DNA from: Megachile rotundata
Lineage: Eukaryota; Arthropoda; Insecta; Hymenoptera; Megachilidae
Direction: 5' to 3'
Assembly: GCF_050947335.1 (NCBI RefSeq)
Contig: NW_027474128.1
Location: 16,075 to 80,074 of the forward strand
Length of the DNA stretch: 64,000 bases
The notes under the pieces: generated by a model
What the model was told of the DNA's origin: nothing
Seen by the model: only the letters and a program-made list of their open reading frames with translations
Databases searched by the model: none
Shown here: piece after piece, positions 12,850 to 26,743 of the stretch
How the letters are laid out: every line of letters begins with the position of its first letter
How positions within the stretch are numbered: the first letter of the stretch is position 1
Program-made: the position numbers and the translations under genes

Positions 12850-14260
12850 TAATTGTCGTTCTATCGGTCATATAACCACAATATGGCTAATAATATGAGT
12901 TAGATTGATAATAATAAAAGTGGTAAGTATAGTACTTGTCGTTCTATCGATCATATAAACAGAATATGGCTAATAATATGAGTTAGATTGATAATAGTAA
13001 GAGTAATGAGTATAGTAATTGTCATACTATCGATCATATAAGCATAATATGTCTATTAATATGAGTTAGAATGATAATAATAAGAGTAATGAGTATAGTA
13101 ATTGTCGTACTATCGATCATATAAGCATAATATGGATAATAATATGAGTTAGATTGATAATAATAAAAGTGGTAAGTATAGTACTTGTCGTTCTATCGAT
13201 CATATAAACACAATATGGCCAATAATATGAGTTAGATTGATAATAATAAGAGTAATGAGTATAGTAATTGTCGTCCTATCGATCATATAAGCATAATATG
13301 GCTAATAATATGAGTTAGATTGATAATAATAAGAGTAATAAGTATAGTAATTGTCGTTCTATCGGTCATATAACCATAATATGGCCAATAATACGAGTTA
13401 GATTGATAACAGTGAGTGTAATAAGTGTAGTAATTGTCGTTCTATCGATCATATAAGCATAATATGGCTAATAATATGAGTTAGATTAATAAAAATAAGA
13501 GTAATCAGTATAGTATTTGTCGTTCTATCGATCATATCTGCATAATATGATTAATAACATGAATTAGATTGATAATAGTGAGTGTAATAAGTGTAGTTAT
13601 TGTCGTTCTATCGATCATATGAGCATAATATGGCTAATAATATGAGTTAGATTGATAATAATAAGAGTAATAAATATAGTAATTGTCGTTCTATCGGTCA
13701 TATAACCATAATATGGCTAATAATATGAGTTAGATTGATAATAATAAAAGTGGTAAGTATAGTACTTGTCGTTCTATCGATCATATAAACACAATATGGC
13801 TAATAATATGAGTTAGATTGATAATAGCAAGAGTATTGAGTATAGTAATTGTCATACTATCGATCATATAAGCATAATATGTCTAATAATATGAGTTAGA
13901 ATGATAATAATAAGAGTAATGAGTATAGTAATTGTCGTACTATCGATCATATAAGCATAATATGGATAATAATATGAGTTAGATTGATAATAGTGAGTGT
14001 AATAAGTGTAGTAATTGTCGTTCTATCGATCATATGAGCATAATATGGCTAATAATATGAGTTAGGTTGATAATAATAAGAGTAATGGGTATAGTAATTG
14101 TCGTCCTATCGATCATATAAGCATAATATGGCTAATAATATGAGTTAGATTGATAATAATAAGAGTAATAAGCATAGTAATTGTCGTTCTATCGGTCATA
14201 TAACCATAATATGGCTAATAATATGAGTTAGATTGATAACAGTGAGTGTAATAAGTGTAG

Positions 14261-14331
14261 TAATTGTCGTTCTATCGATCATATAAGCATAATATGAGTT
14301 AGATTAATAATAATAAGAGTAATCAGTATAG
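14261..14331 (+). repeat. 71-bp monomer, copy 2 (inside copy A)
   Basis: Same 12-bp deletion and same neighbours as at 3404. It is the reason the unit length is 12 bp short of 65 x 83. Confidence 0.95.
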
Positions 14332-16655
14332 TATTTGTCGTTCTATCGATCATATCTGCATAATATGATTAATAACATGAATTAGATTGATAATAGTGAG
14401 TGTAATAAGTGTAGTAATTGTCGTTCTATCGATCATATGAGCATAATATGGCTAATAATATGAGTTAGGTTGATAATAATAAGAGTAATGGGTATAGTAA
14501 TTGTCGTACTATCGATCATATAAGGATAATATGGTTAATAATATGAGTTAGATTGATAATAATAAGAGTAATGAGTATAGTAATTGTCGTCCTATCGATC
14601 ATATAAGCATAATATGGCTAATAATATGAGTTAGATTGAAAACAATAAGAGTAATAAGCATAGTAATTGTCGTTCTATCGGTCATATAACCATAATATGG
14701 CCAATAATACGAGTTAGATTGATAACAGTGAGTGTAATAAGTTTAGTAATTGTCGTTCTATCGATCATATAAGCATAATATGGCTAATAATATGAGTTAG
14801 ATTAATAATAATAAGAGTAATCAGTATAGTATTTGTCGTTCTATCGATCATATCTGCATAATATGGTTAATAACATGAATTAGAGTAATAATAATAAGAG
14901 TAATCAGTATAGTAACTGTCGTTCTATCGATCATATCTTCATAATATGGTTTATAATATGAGTTAGATTGATTAAACTGCGTGTAATAAGTGTAGTAATT
15001 GTCGTTCTATCGATCATATAAGCATAATATGGCTAATAATATGAGTTAGATTAATAATAATAAGAGTAATCAGTATAGTATTTGTCGTTCTATCGATCAT
15101 ATCTGCATAATATGATTAATAACATGAATTAGATTGATAATAGTGAGTGTAATAAGTGTAGTAATTGTCGTTCTATCGATCATATGAGCATAATATGGCT
15201 AATAATATGAGTTAGATTGATAATAATAAGAGTAATAAATATAGTAATTGTCGTTCTATCGGTGATATAACCATAATATGGCTAATAATATGAGTTAGAT
15301 TGATAATAATAAAAGTGGTAAGTATAGTACTTGTCGTTCTATCGATCATATAAACACAATATGGCTAATAATATGAGTTAGAATGATAATAATAAGAGTA
15401 ATGAGTATAGTAATTGTCGTACTATCGATCATATAAGCATAATATGGATAATAATATGAGTTAGATTGATAATAGTGAGTGTAATAAGTGTAGTAATTGT
15501 CGTTCTATCGATCATATGAGCATAATATGGCTAATAATATGAGTTAGGTTGATAATAATAAGAGTAATGGGTATAGTAATTGTCGTACTATCGATCATAT
15601 AAGGATAACATGGCTAATAATATGAGTTAGATTGATAATAATAAGAGTAATGAGTATAGTAATTGTCGTCCTATCGATCATATAAGCATAATATGGCTAA
15701 TAATATGAGTTAGATTGATAATAATAAGAGTAATAAGTATAGTAATTGTCGTTCTATCGGTCATATAACCATAATATGGCCAATAATACGAGTTAGATTG
15801 ATAACAGTGAGTGTAATAAGTGTAGTAATTGTCGTTCTATCGATCATATAAGCATAATATGGCTAATAATATGAGTTAGATTGATAATAATAAGAGTAAT
15901 AAATATAGTAATTGTCGTTCTATCGGTCATATAACCATAATATGGCTAATAATATGAGTTAGATTGATAATAATAAAAGTGGTAAGTATAGTACTTGTCG
16001 TTCTATCGATCATATAAACACAATATGGCTAATAATATGAGTTAGATTGATAATAGCAAGAGTAATGAGTATAGTAATTGTCGTCCTATCGATCATATAA
16101 GCATAATATGGCTAATAATATGAGTTAGATTGATAATAATAAGAGTAATAAGCATAGTAATTGTCGTTCTATCGGTCATATAACCATAATATGGCTAATA
16201 ATATGAGTTAGATTGATAACAGTGAGTGTAATAAGTGTAGTAATTGTCGTTCTATCGATCATATAAGCATAATATGGCTAATAATATGAGTTAGATTAAT
16301 AATAATAAGAGTAATCAGTATAGTATTTGTCGTTCTATCGATCATATCTGCATAATATGGTTAATAACATGAATTAGATTGATAATAGTGGGTGTAATAA
16401 GTGTAGTAATTGTCGTTCTATCGATCATATGAGCATAATATGGCTAATAATATGAGTTAGATTGATAATAATAAGAGTAATGAGTATAGTAATTGTCGTC
16501 CTATCGATCATATAAGCATAATATGGCTAATAATATGAGTTAGATTGATAATAATAAGAGTAATAAGTATAGTAATTGTCGTTCTATCGGTCATATAACC
16601 ATAATATGGCTAATAATACGAGTTAGATTGATAACAGTGAGTGTAATAAGTGTAG

Positions 16656-16987
16656 TAATTGTCGTTCCATCGATCATATAAGCATAATATGGCTAATAAT
16701 ATGAGTTAGGTTGATAATAATAAGAGTAATAAGTATATTATTTGTCGTTATACCGATCATATAAGCATAATATGGCTAACAATATGAGTTAGATTGATAA
16801 CAATAAGAGTAATAAGTATAGTAATTGTCGTTCTATCGATCATATCTTCATAATATGGTTAATAATATGAGTTAGATTGGTAATAATAAGAGTAATTAGT
16901 ATAGTAATTGTCGAACTATCGATCATATGAGCATAATATGGCTAATAATATGAGTTAGATTGATAACAGTGAGTGTAATAAGTGTAG
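16656..16987 (+). repeat. Cassette K, copy 4 (end of copy A)
   Basis: It closes block J copy 3 (marker TAGTGGGTG at 16386). The copy A/copy B boundary falls in the last of its four monomers, at about 16958. Confidence 0.92.
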
Positions 16988-17900
16988 TAATTGTCGTTCT
17001 ATCGATCATATAAGCATAATATGGCTAATAATATGAGTTAGATTAATAATAATAAGAGTAATCAGTATAGTATTTGTCGTTCTATCGATCATATCTGCAT
17101 AATATGATTAATAACATGAATTAGATTGATAACAGTGAGTGTAATAAGTATAGTAATTGTCGTTATATCCATCATATAAGCATAATAAGGCTAATAATAT
17201 GAGTTAGATTGATAATAATAAGAGTTATGAGTATAGTAGTTGTCGTCCTATCGATCATATAAGCATAATATGGTTAATAATATGAGTTAGGTTGATAATA
17301 ATAAGAGTTATGGGTATAGTAATTGTCGTACTATCGATCATATAAGGATAATATGGTTAATAATATGAGTTAGATTGATAATAATAAGAGTAATGAGTAT
17401 AGTAATTGTCGTCCTATCGATCATATAAGCATAATATGGCTAATAATATGAGTTAGATTGATAACAATAAGAGTAATAAGCATAGTAATTGTCGTTCTAT
17501 CGGTCATATAACCATAATATGGCCAATAATACGAGTTAGATTGATAACAGTGAGTGTAATAAGTTTAGTAATTGTCGTTCTATCGATCATATAAGCATAA
17601 TATGGCTAATAATATGAGTTAGATTAATAATAATAAGAGTAATCAGTATAGTATTTGTCGTTCTATCGATCATATAAACACAATATGGCTAATAATATGA
17701 GTTAGATTGATAATAGTAAGAGTAATGAGTATAGTAATTGTCATACTATCGATCATATAAGCATAATATGTCTAATAAAATGAGTTAGAATGATAATAAT
17801 AAGAGTAATAAGTATAGTAATTGTCGTTCTATCGGTCATATAACCATAATATGGCTAATAATACGAGTTAGATTGATAACAGTGAGTGTAATAAGTGTAG

Positions 17901-18232
17901 TAATTGTCGTTCCATCGATCATATAAGCATAATATGGCTAATAATATGAGTTAGGTTGATAATAATAAGAGTAATAAGTATATTATTTGTCGTTATACCG
18001 ATCATATAAGCATAATATGGCTAACAATATGAGTTAGATTGATAACAATAAGAGTAATAAGTATAGTAATTGTCGTTCTATCGATCATATCTTCATAATA
18101 TGGTTAATAATATGAGTTAGATTGGTAATAATAAGAGTAATTAGTATAGTAATTGTCGAACTATCGATCATATGAGCATAATATGGCTAATAATATGAGT
18201 TAGATTGATAATAATAAGAGTAATAAATATAG
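17901..18232 (+). repeat. Cassette K, copy 5
   Basis: Equivalent of the 12518 copy, one 65-mer unit later (+5,383). Confidence 0.92.
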
Positions 18233-19643
18233 TAATTGTCGTTCTATCGGTCATATAACCACAATATGGCTAATAATATGAGTTAGATTGATAATAATAA
18301 AAGTGGTAAGTATAGTACTTGTCGTTCTATCGATCATATAAACAGAATATGGCTAATAATATGAGTTAGATTGATAATAGTAAGAGTAATGAGTATAGTA
18401 ATTGTCATACTATCGATCATATAAGCATAATATGTCTATTAATATGAGTTAGAATGATAATAATAAGAGTAATGAGTATAGTAATTGTCGTACTATCGAT
18501 CATATAAGCATAATATGGATAATAATATGAGTTAGATTGATAATAATAAAAGTGGTAAGTATAGTACTTGTCGTTCTATCGATCATATAAACACAATATG
18601 GCCAATAATATGAGTTAGATTGATAATAATAAGAGTAATGAGTATAGTAATTGTCGTCCTATCGATCATATAAGCATAATATGGCTAATAATATGAGTTA
18701 GATTGATAATAATAAGAGTAATAAGTATAGTAATTGTCGTTCTATCGGTCATATAACCATAATATGGCCAATAATACGAGTTAGATTGATAACAGTGAGT
18801 GTAATAAGTGTAGTAATTGTCGTTCTATCGATCATATAAGCATAATATGGCTAATAATATGAGTTAGATTAATAAAAATAAGAGTAATCAGTATAGTATT
18901 TGTCGTTCTATCGATCATATCTGCATAATATGATTAATAACATGAATTAGATTGATAATAGTGAGTGTAATAAGTGTAGTTATTGTCGTTCTATCGATCA
19001 TATGAGCATAATATGGCTAATAATATGAGTTAGATTGATAATAATAAGAGTAATAAATATAGTAATTGTCGTTCTATCGGTCATATAACCATAATATGGC
19101 TAATAATATGAGTTAGATTGATAATAATAAAAGTGGTAAGTATAGTACTTGTCGTTCTATCGATCATATAAACACAATATGGCTAATAATATGAGTTAGA
19201 TTGATAATAGCAAGAGTATTGAGTATAGTAATTGTCATACTATCGATCATATAAGCATAATATGTCTAATAATATGAGTTAGAATGATAATAATAAGAGT
19301 AATGAGTATAGTAATTGTCGTACTATCGATCATATAAGCATAATATGGATAATAATATGAGTTAGATTGATAATAGTGAGTGTAATAAGTGTAGTAATTG
19401 TCGTTCTATCGATCATATGAGCATAATATGGCTAATAATATGAGTTAGGTTGATAATAATAAGAGTAATGGGTATAGTAATTGTCGTCCTATCGATCATA
19501 TAAGCATAATATGGCTAATAATATGAGTTAGATTGATAATAATAAGAGTAATAAGCATAGTAATTGTCGTTCTATCGGTCATATAACCATAATATGGCTA
19601 ATAATATGAGTTAGATTGATAACAGTGAGTGTAATAAGTGTAG

Positions 19644-19714
19644 TAATTGTCGTTCTATCGATCATATAAGCATAATATGAGTTAGATTAATAATAATAAG
19701 AGTAATCAGTATAG
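19644..19714 (+). repeat. 71-bp monomer, copy 3 (inside copy B)
   Basis: It lies exactly 5,383 bp after the 14261 copy and carries the identical deletion. Confidence 0.95.
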
Positions 19715-22038
19715 TATTTGTCGTTCTATCGATCATATCTGCATAATATGATTAATAACATGAATTAGATTGATAATAGTGAGTGTAATAAGTGTAGTAA
19801 TTGTCGTTCTATCGATCATATGAGCATAATATGGCTAATAATATGAGTTAGGTTGATAATAATAAGAGTAATGGGTATAGTAATTGTCGTACTATCGATC
19901 ATATAAGGATAATATGGTTAATAATATGAGTTAGATTGATAATAATAAGAGTAATGAGTATAGTAATTGTCGTCCTATCGATCATATAAGCATAATATGG
20001 CTAATAATATGAGTTAGATTGAAAACAATAAGAGTAATAAGCATAGTAATTGTCGTTCTATCGGTCATATAACCATAATATGGCCAATAATACGAGTTAG
20101 ATTGATAACAGTGAGTGTAATAAGTTTAGTAATTGTCGTTCTATCGATCATATAAGCATAATATGGCTAATAATATGAGTTAGATTAATAATAATAAGAG
20201 TAATCAGTATAGTATTTGTCGTTCTATCGATCATATCTGCATAATATGGTTAATAACATGAATTAGAGTAATAATAATAAGAGTAATCAGTATAGTAACT
20301 GTCGTTCTATCGATCATATCTTCATAATATGGTTTATAATATGAGTTAGATTGATTAAACTGCGTGTAATAAGTGTAGTAATTGTCGTTCTATCGATCAT
20401 ATAAGCATAATATGGCTAATAATATGAGTTAGATTAATAATAATAAGAGTAATCAGTATAGTATTTGTCGTTCTATCGATCATATCTGCATAATATGATT
20501 AATAACATGAATTAGATTGATAATAGTGAGTGTAATAAGTGTAGTAATTGTCGTTCTATCGATCATATGAGCATAATATGGCTAATAATATGAGTTAGAT
20601 TGATAATAATAAGAGTAATAAATATAGTAATTGTCGTTCTATCGGTGATATAACCATAATATGGCTAATAATATGAGTTAGATTGATAATAATAAAAGTG
20701 GTAAGTATAGTACTTGTCGTTCTATCGATCATATAAACACAATATGGCTAATAATATGAGTTAGAATGATAATAATAAGAGTAATGAGTATAGTAATTGT
20801 CGTACTATCGATCATATAAGCATAATATGGATAATAATATGAGTTAGATTGATAATAGTGAGTGTAATAAGTGTAGTAATTGTCGTTCTATCGATCATAT
20901 GAGCATAATATGGCTAATAATATGAGTTAGGTTGATAATAATAAGAGTAATGGGTATAGTAATTGTCGTACTATCGATCATATAAGGATAACATGGCTAA
21001 TAATATGAGTTAGATTGATAATAATAAGAGTAATGAGTATAGTAATTGTCGTCCTATCGATCATATAAGCATAATATGGCTAATAATATGAGTTAGATTG
21101 ATAATAATAAGAGTAATAAGTATAGTAATTGTCGTTCTATCGGTCATATAACCATAATATGGCCAATAATACGAGTTAGATTGATAACAGTGAGTGTAAT
21201 AAGTGTAGTAATTGTCGTTCTATCGATCATATAAGCATAATATGGCTAATAATATGAGTTAGATTGATAATAATAAGAGTAATAAATATAGTAATTGTCG
21301 TTCTATCGGTCATATAACCATAATATGGCTAATAATATGAGTTAGATTGATAATAATAAAAGTGGTAAGTATAGTACTTGTCGTTCTATCGATCATATAA
21401 ACACAATATGGCTAATAATATGAGTTAGATTGATAATAGCAAGAGTAATGAGTATAGTAATTGTCGTCCTATCGATCATATAAGCATAATATGGCTAATA
21501 ATATGAGTTAGATTGATAATAATAAGAGTAATAAGCATAGTAATTGTCGTTCTATCGGTCATATAACCATAATATGGCTAATAATATGAGTTAGATTGAT
21601 AACAGTGAGTGTAATAAGTGTAGTAATTGTCGTTCTATCGATCATATAAGCATAATATGGCTAATAATATGAGTTAGATTAATAATAATAAGAGTAATCA
21701 GTATAGTATTTGTCGTTCTATCGATCATATCTGCATAATATGGTTAATAACATGAATTAGATTGATAATAGTGGGTGTAATAAGTGTAGTAATTGTCGTT
21801 CTATCGATCATATGAGCATAATATGGCTAATAATATGAGTTAGATTGATAATAATAAGAGTAATGAGTATAGTAATTGTCGTCCTATCGATCATATAAGC
21901 ATAATATGGCTAATAATATGAGTTAGATTGATAATAATAAGAGTAATAAGTATAGTAATTGTCGTTCTATCGGTCATATAACCATAATATGGCTAATAAT
22001 ACGAGTTAGATTGATAACAGTGAGTGTAATAAGTGTAG

Positions 22039-22370
22039 TAATTGTCGTTCCATCGATCATATAAGCATAATATGGCTAATAATATGAGTTAGGTTGATAA
22101 TAATAAGAGTAATAAGTATATTATTTGTCGTTATACCGATCATATAAGCATAATATGGCTAACAATATGAGTTAGATTGATAACAATAAGAGTAATAAGT
22201 ATAGTAATTGTCGTTCTATCGATCATATCTTCATAATATGGTTAATAATATGAGTTAGATTGGTAATAATAAGAGTAATTAGTATAGTAATTGTCGAACT
22301 ATCGATCATATGAGCATAATATGGCTAATAATATGAGTTAGATTGATAACAGTGAGTGTAATAAGTGTAG
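22039..22370 (+). repeat. Cassette K, copy 6
   Basis: Equivalent of the 16656 copy at +5,383, at the 3' end of 65-mer copy B. Confidence 0.92.
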
Positions 22371-22536
22371 TAATTGTCGTTCTATCGATCATATGAGCAT
22401 AATATGGCTAATAATATGAGTTAGGTTGATAATAATAAGAGTAATAAGTATAGTAATTGTCGTTCTATCGGTCATATAACCATAATATGGCTAATAATAC
22501 GAGTTAGATTGATAACAGTGAGTGTAATAAGTGTAG

Positions 22537-22868
22537 TAATTGTCGTTCCATCGATCATATAAGCATAATATGGCTAATAATATGAGTTAGGTTGATAATA
22601 ATAAGAGTAATAAGTATATTATTTGTCGTTATACCGATCATATAAGCATAATATGGCTAACAATATGAGTTAGATTGATAACAATAAGAGTAATAAGTAT
22701 AGTAATTGTCGTTCTATCGATCATATCTTCATAATATGGTTAATAATATGAGTTAGATTGGTAATAATAAGAGTAATTAGTATAGTAATTGTCGAACTAT
22801 CGATCATATGAGCATAATATGGCTAATAATATGAGTTAGATTGATAACAGTGAGTGTAATAAGTGTAG
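22537..22868 (+). repeat. Cassette K, copy 7
   Basis: Product of the 498-bp tandem duplication; it lies 6 x 83 bp after copy 6. Confidence 0.92.
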
Positions 22869-23638
22869 TAATTGTCGTTCTATCGATCATATGAGCATAA
22901 TATGGCTAATAATATGAGTTAGGTTGATAATAATAAGAGTAATGGGTATAGTAATTGTCGTACTATCGATCATATAAGGATAATATGGTTAATAATATGA
23001 GTAAGATTGATAATAATAAGAGTAATGAGTATAGTAATTGTCGTCCTATCGATCATATAAGCATAATATGGCTAATAATATAAGTTAGATTGATAACAAT
23101 AAGAGTAATAAGCATAGTAATTGTCGTTCTATCGGTCATATATCCATAATATGGCTAATAATATGAGTTAGATTGAGAACAGTGAGTGTAATAAGTGTAG
23201 TAATTGTCGTTCTATCGATCATATAAGCATAATATGGCTAATAATATGAGTTAGATTAATAATAATAAGAGTAATCAGTATAGTATTTGTCGTTCTATCG
23301 ATCATATCTGCATAATATGGTTAATAACATGAATTAAATTGATAATAGTGAGTGTAATAAGTGTAGTAATTGTCGTTCTATCGATCATATCTTCATAATA
23401 TGGGTAATAATATGAGTTAGATTGATTAAAGTCAGTGTAATAAGTATAGTAATTGTCGTTCTATCGATCATATCTTCATAATATGGTTAATAATATGAGT
23501 TAGATTGATTAAAGTGAGTGTAATAAGGATAGTAATTGTCGTTCTATCGATCATATAAGCGTAATATGGCTAATAATATGAGTTAGATTGATAATAATAA
23601 AAGTGGTAAGTATAGTACTTGTCGTTCTATCGATCATA
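22860..23638 (+). repeat. Block L, copy 1 (about 9.4 monomers)
   Basis: An ordered set of monomers is marked by GTAAGATT (22990), ATATAAGTTAG (23079), CATATATCC, GATTGAGAACAG (23171), GAATTAAATT, GGGTAATAATATG, AAGTCAGTG and ATAAGGATAG. The whole set recurs at +9,189 bp (32049) and again 2,988 bp after that (35037). A shorter, older version lies at 3.7-4.1 kb. Confidence 0.85.
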
Positions 23639-23684
23639 TAAACAGAATATGGCTAATAATATGAGTTAGATTGATAATAGTAAG
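23639..23684 (+). repeat. Junction from block L into the 65-mer register
   Basis: Sequence here matches 65-mer copy B at +5,300 bp (for example AACAGAATAT at 23641 against 18341). This is one monomer less than the 65-mer period, so the third unit re-enters the HOR register after about 1.2 kb of other blocks (22344-23580). Confidence 0.75.
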
Positions 23685-26600
23685 AGTAATGAGTATAGTA
23701 ATTGTCATACTATCGATCATATAAGCATAATATGTCTATTAATATGAGTTAGAATGATAATAATAAGAGTAATGAGTATAGTAATTGTCGTACTATCGAT
23801 CATATAAGCATAATATGGATAATAATATGAGTTAGATTGATAATAATAAAAGTGGTAAGTATAGCACTTGTCGTTCTATCGATCATATAAACACAATATG
23901 GCCAATAATATGAGTTAGATTGATAATAATAAGAGTAATGAGTATAGTAATTGTCGTCCTATCGATCATATAAGCATAATATGGCTAATAATATGAGTTA
24001 GATTGATAATAATAAGAGTAATAAGTATAGTAATTGTCGTTCTATCGGTCATATAACCATAATATGGCCAATAATACGAGTTAGATTGATAACAGTGAGT
24101 GTAATAAGTGTAGTAATTGTCGTTCTATCGATCATATAAGCATAATATGGCTAATAATATGAGTTAGATTAATAAAAATAAGAGTAATCAGTATAGTATT
24201 TGTCGTTCTATCGATCATATCTGCATAATATGATTAATAACATGAATTAGATTGATAATAGTGAGTGTAATAAGTGTAGTTATTGTCGTTCTATCGATCA
24301 TATGAGCATAATATGGCTAATAATATGAGTTAGATTGATAATAATAAGAGTAATAAATATAGTAATTGTCGTTCTATCGGTCATATAACCATAATATGGC
24401 TAATAATATGAGTTAGATTGATAATAATAAAAGTGGTAAGTATAGTACTTGTCGTTCTATCGATCATATAAACACAATATGGCTAATAATATGAGTTAGA
24501 TTGATAATAGCAAGAGTATTGAGTATAGTAATTGTCATACTATCGATCATATAAGCATAATATGTCTAATAATATGAGTTAGAATGATAATAATAAGAGT
24601 AATGAGTATAGTAATTGTCGTACTATCGATCATATAAGCATAATATGGATAATAATATGAGTTAGATTGATAATAGTGAGTGTAATAAGTGTAGTAATTG
24701 TCGTTCTATCGATCATATGAGCATAATATGGCTAATAATATGAGTTAGGTTGATAATAATAAGAGTAATGGGTATAGTAATTGTCGTCCTATCGATCATA
24801 TAAGCATAATATGGCTAATAATATGAGTTAGATTGATAATAATAAGAGTAATAAGCATAGTAATTGTCGTTCTATCGGTCATATAACCATAATATGGCTA
24901 ATAATATGAGTTAGATTGATAACAGTGAGTGTAATAAGTGTAGTAATTGTCGTTCTATCGATCATATAAGCATAATATGAGTTAGATTAATAATAATAAG
25001 AGTAATCAGTATAGTATTTGTCGTTCTATCGATCATATCTGCATAATATGATTAATAACATGAATTAGATTGATAATAGTGAGTGTAATAAGTGTAGTAA
25101 TTGTCGTTCTATCGATCATATGAGCATAATATGGCTAATAATATGAGTTAGGTTGATAATAATAAGAGTAATGGGTATAGTAATTGTCGTACTATCGATC
25201 ATATAAGGATAATATGGTTAATAATATGAGTTAGATTGATAATAATAAGAGTAATGAGTATAGTAATTGTCGTCCTATCGATCATATAAGCATAATATGG
25301 CTAATAATATGAGTTAGATTGAAAACAATAAGAGTAATAAGCATAGTAATTGTCGTTCTATCGGTCATATAACCATAATATGGCCAATAATACGAGTTAG
25401 ATTGATAACAGTGAGTGTAATAAGTTTAGTAATTGTCGTTCTATCGATCATATAAGCATAATATGGCTAATAATATGAGTTAGATTAATAATAATAAGAG
25501 TAATCAGTATAGTATTTGTCGTTCTATCGATCATATCTGCATAATATGGTTAATAACATGAATTAGAGTAATAATAATAAGAGTAATCAGTATAGTAACT
25601 GTCGTTCTATCGATCATATCTTCATAATATGGTTTATAATATGAGTTAGATTGATTAAACTGCGTGTAATAAGTGTAGTAATTGTCGTTCTATCGATCAT
25701 ATAAGCATAATATGGCTAATAATATGAGTTAGATTAATAATAATAAGAGTAATCAGTATAGTATTTGTCGTTCTATCGATCATATCTGCATAATATGATT
25801 AATAACATGAATTAGATTGATAATAGTGAGTGTAATAAGTGTAGTAATTGTCGTTCTATCGATCATATGAGCATAATATGGCTAATAATATGAGTTAGAT
25901 TGATAATAATAAGAGTAATAAATATAGTAATTGTCGTTCTATCGGTGATATAACCATAATATGGCTAATAATATGAGTTAGATTGATAATAATAAAAGTG
26001 GTAAGTATAGTACTTGTCGTTCTATCGATCATATAAACACAATATGGCTAATAATATGAGTTAGAATGATAATAATAAGAGTAATGAGTATAGTAATTGT
26101 CGTACTATCGATCATATAAGCATAATATGGATAATAATATGAGTTAGATTGATAATAGTGAGTGTAATAAGTGTAGTAATTGTCGTTCTATCGATCATAT
26201 GAGCATAATATGGCTAATAATATGAGTTAGGTTGATAATAATAAGAGTAATGGGTATAGTAATTGTCGTACTATCGATCATATAAGGATAACATGGCTAA
26301 TAATATGAGTTAGATTGATAATAATAAGAGTAATGAGTATAGTAATTGTCGTCCTATCGATCATATAAGCATAATATGGCTAATAATATGAGTTAGATTG
26401 ATAATAATAAGAGTAATAAGTATAGTAATTGTCGTTCTATCGGTCATATAACCATAATATGGCCAATAATACGAGTTAGATTGATAACAGTGAGTGTAAT
26501 AAGTGTAGTAATTGTCGTTCTATCGATCATATAAGCATAATATGGCTAATAATATGAGTTAGATTGATAATAATAAGAGTAATAAATATAGTAATTGTCG

Positions 26601-26743
26601 TTCTATCGGTCATATAACCATAATATGGCTAATAATATGAGTTAGATTGATAATAATAAAAGTGGTAAGTATAGTACTTGTCGTTCTATCGATCATATAA
26701 ACACAATATGGCTAATAATATGAGTTAGATTGATAATAGCAAG
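23685..26743 (+). repeat. 37-monomer HOR (3,059 bp), copy D1
   Basis: It matches copy B (about 18385-21440) at +5,300 bp and copy D2 at +3,059 bp (37 x 83 minus 12). Markers are TGTCTATT at 23733, the 71-bp monomer at 24944 and AAGGATAACA at 26284. It is therefore a shortened 65-mer that kept 37 consecutive monomers and lost 28. TATAGCACTTG near 23863 is shared with D2, but copies A and B have TATAGTACTTG, so D1 and D2 share a more recent common origin with each other than with A and B. Confidence 0.9.
24944..25014 (+). repeat. 71-bp monomer, copy 4 (inside D1)
   Basis: Lies 5,300 bp after the copy at 19644, with the same deletion and neighbours. Confidence 0.95.

Larger units (their letters stand above)
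11576..16958 (+). repeat. 65-monomer HOR (5,383 bp), copy A
   Basis: Markers repeat at exactly 5,383 bp (65 x 83 minus 12, the 12 being the 71-bp monomer inside). GTTATACCG at 12609 recurs at 17992, the second one at 16747 recurs at 22130, the 71-bp monomer at 14261 recurs at 19644, and AAGGATAACA at 15601 recurs at 20984. The unit begins at TGATAACAGTG (11578); just upstream the sequence differs from that before copy B. Inside it are two K cassettes and a fourth J block. I found no difference from copy B in the stretches compared line by line, which implies a recent duplication. Sixty-five monomers is long for a satellite HOR. Confidence 0.92.
16959..22341 (+). repeat. 65-monomer HOR (5,383 bp), copy B
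   Basis: It continues directly from copy A with the same monomer order and the same private variants: GTTATATCCATC near 17160, ATCGGTGATATAACC near 20640, GATTGAAAACAATAAG near 20020. It ends at 22341. From 22344 the next unit again opens with TGATAACAGTG, but it leaves the 65-mer order within about one monomer (CATATGAGC in place of CATATAAGC). Confidence 0.92.
21943..22938 (+). repeat. Tandem duplication of 6 monomers (498 bp)
   Basis: Two adjacent copies, about 21943-22440 and 22441-22938, each contain a complete K cassette (22039 and 22537). It straddles the end of 65-mer copy B, so it formed after or during the amplification that produced copy B. The break lies in the monomer tail, at GAGTAATAAG against GAGTAATGGG. 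No difference between the two copies was noticed. Confidence 0.88.

Noticed and set aside
17992..22130. GTTATACCG monomers as a separate inserted element
   Set aside because: They keep the 83-bp phase and the rest of the monomer sequence, so they are satellite variants and not an insertion.
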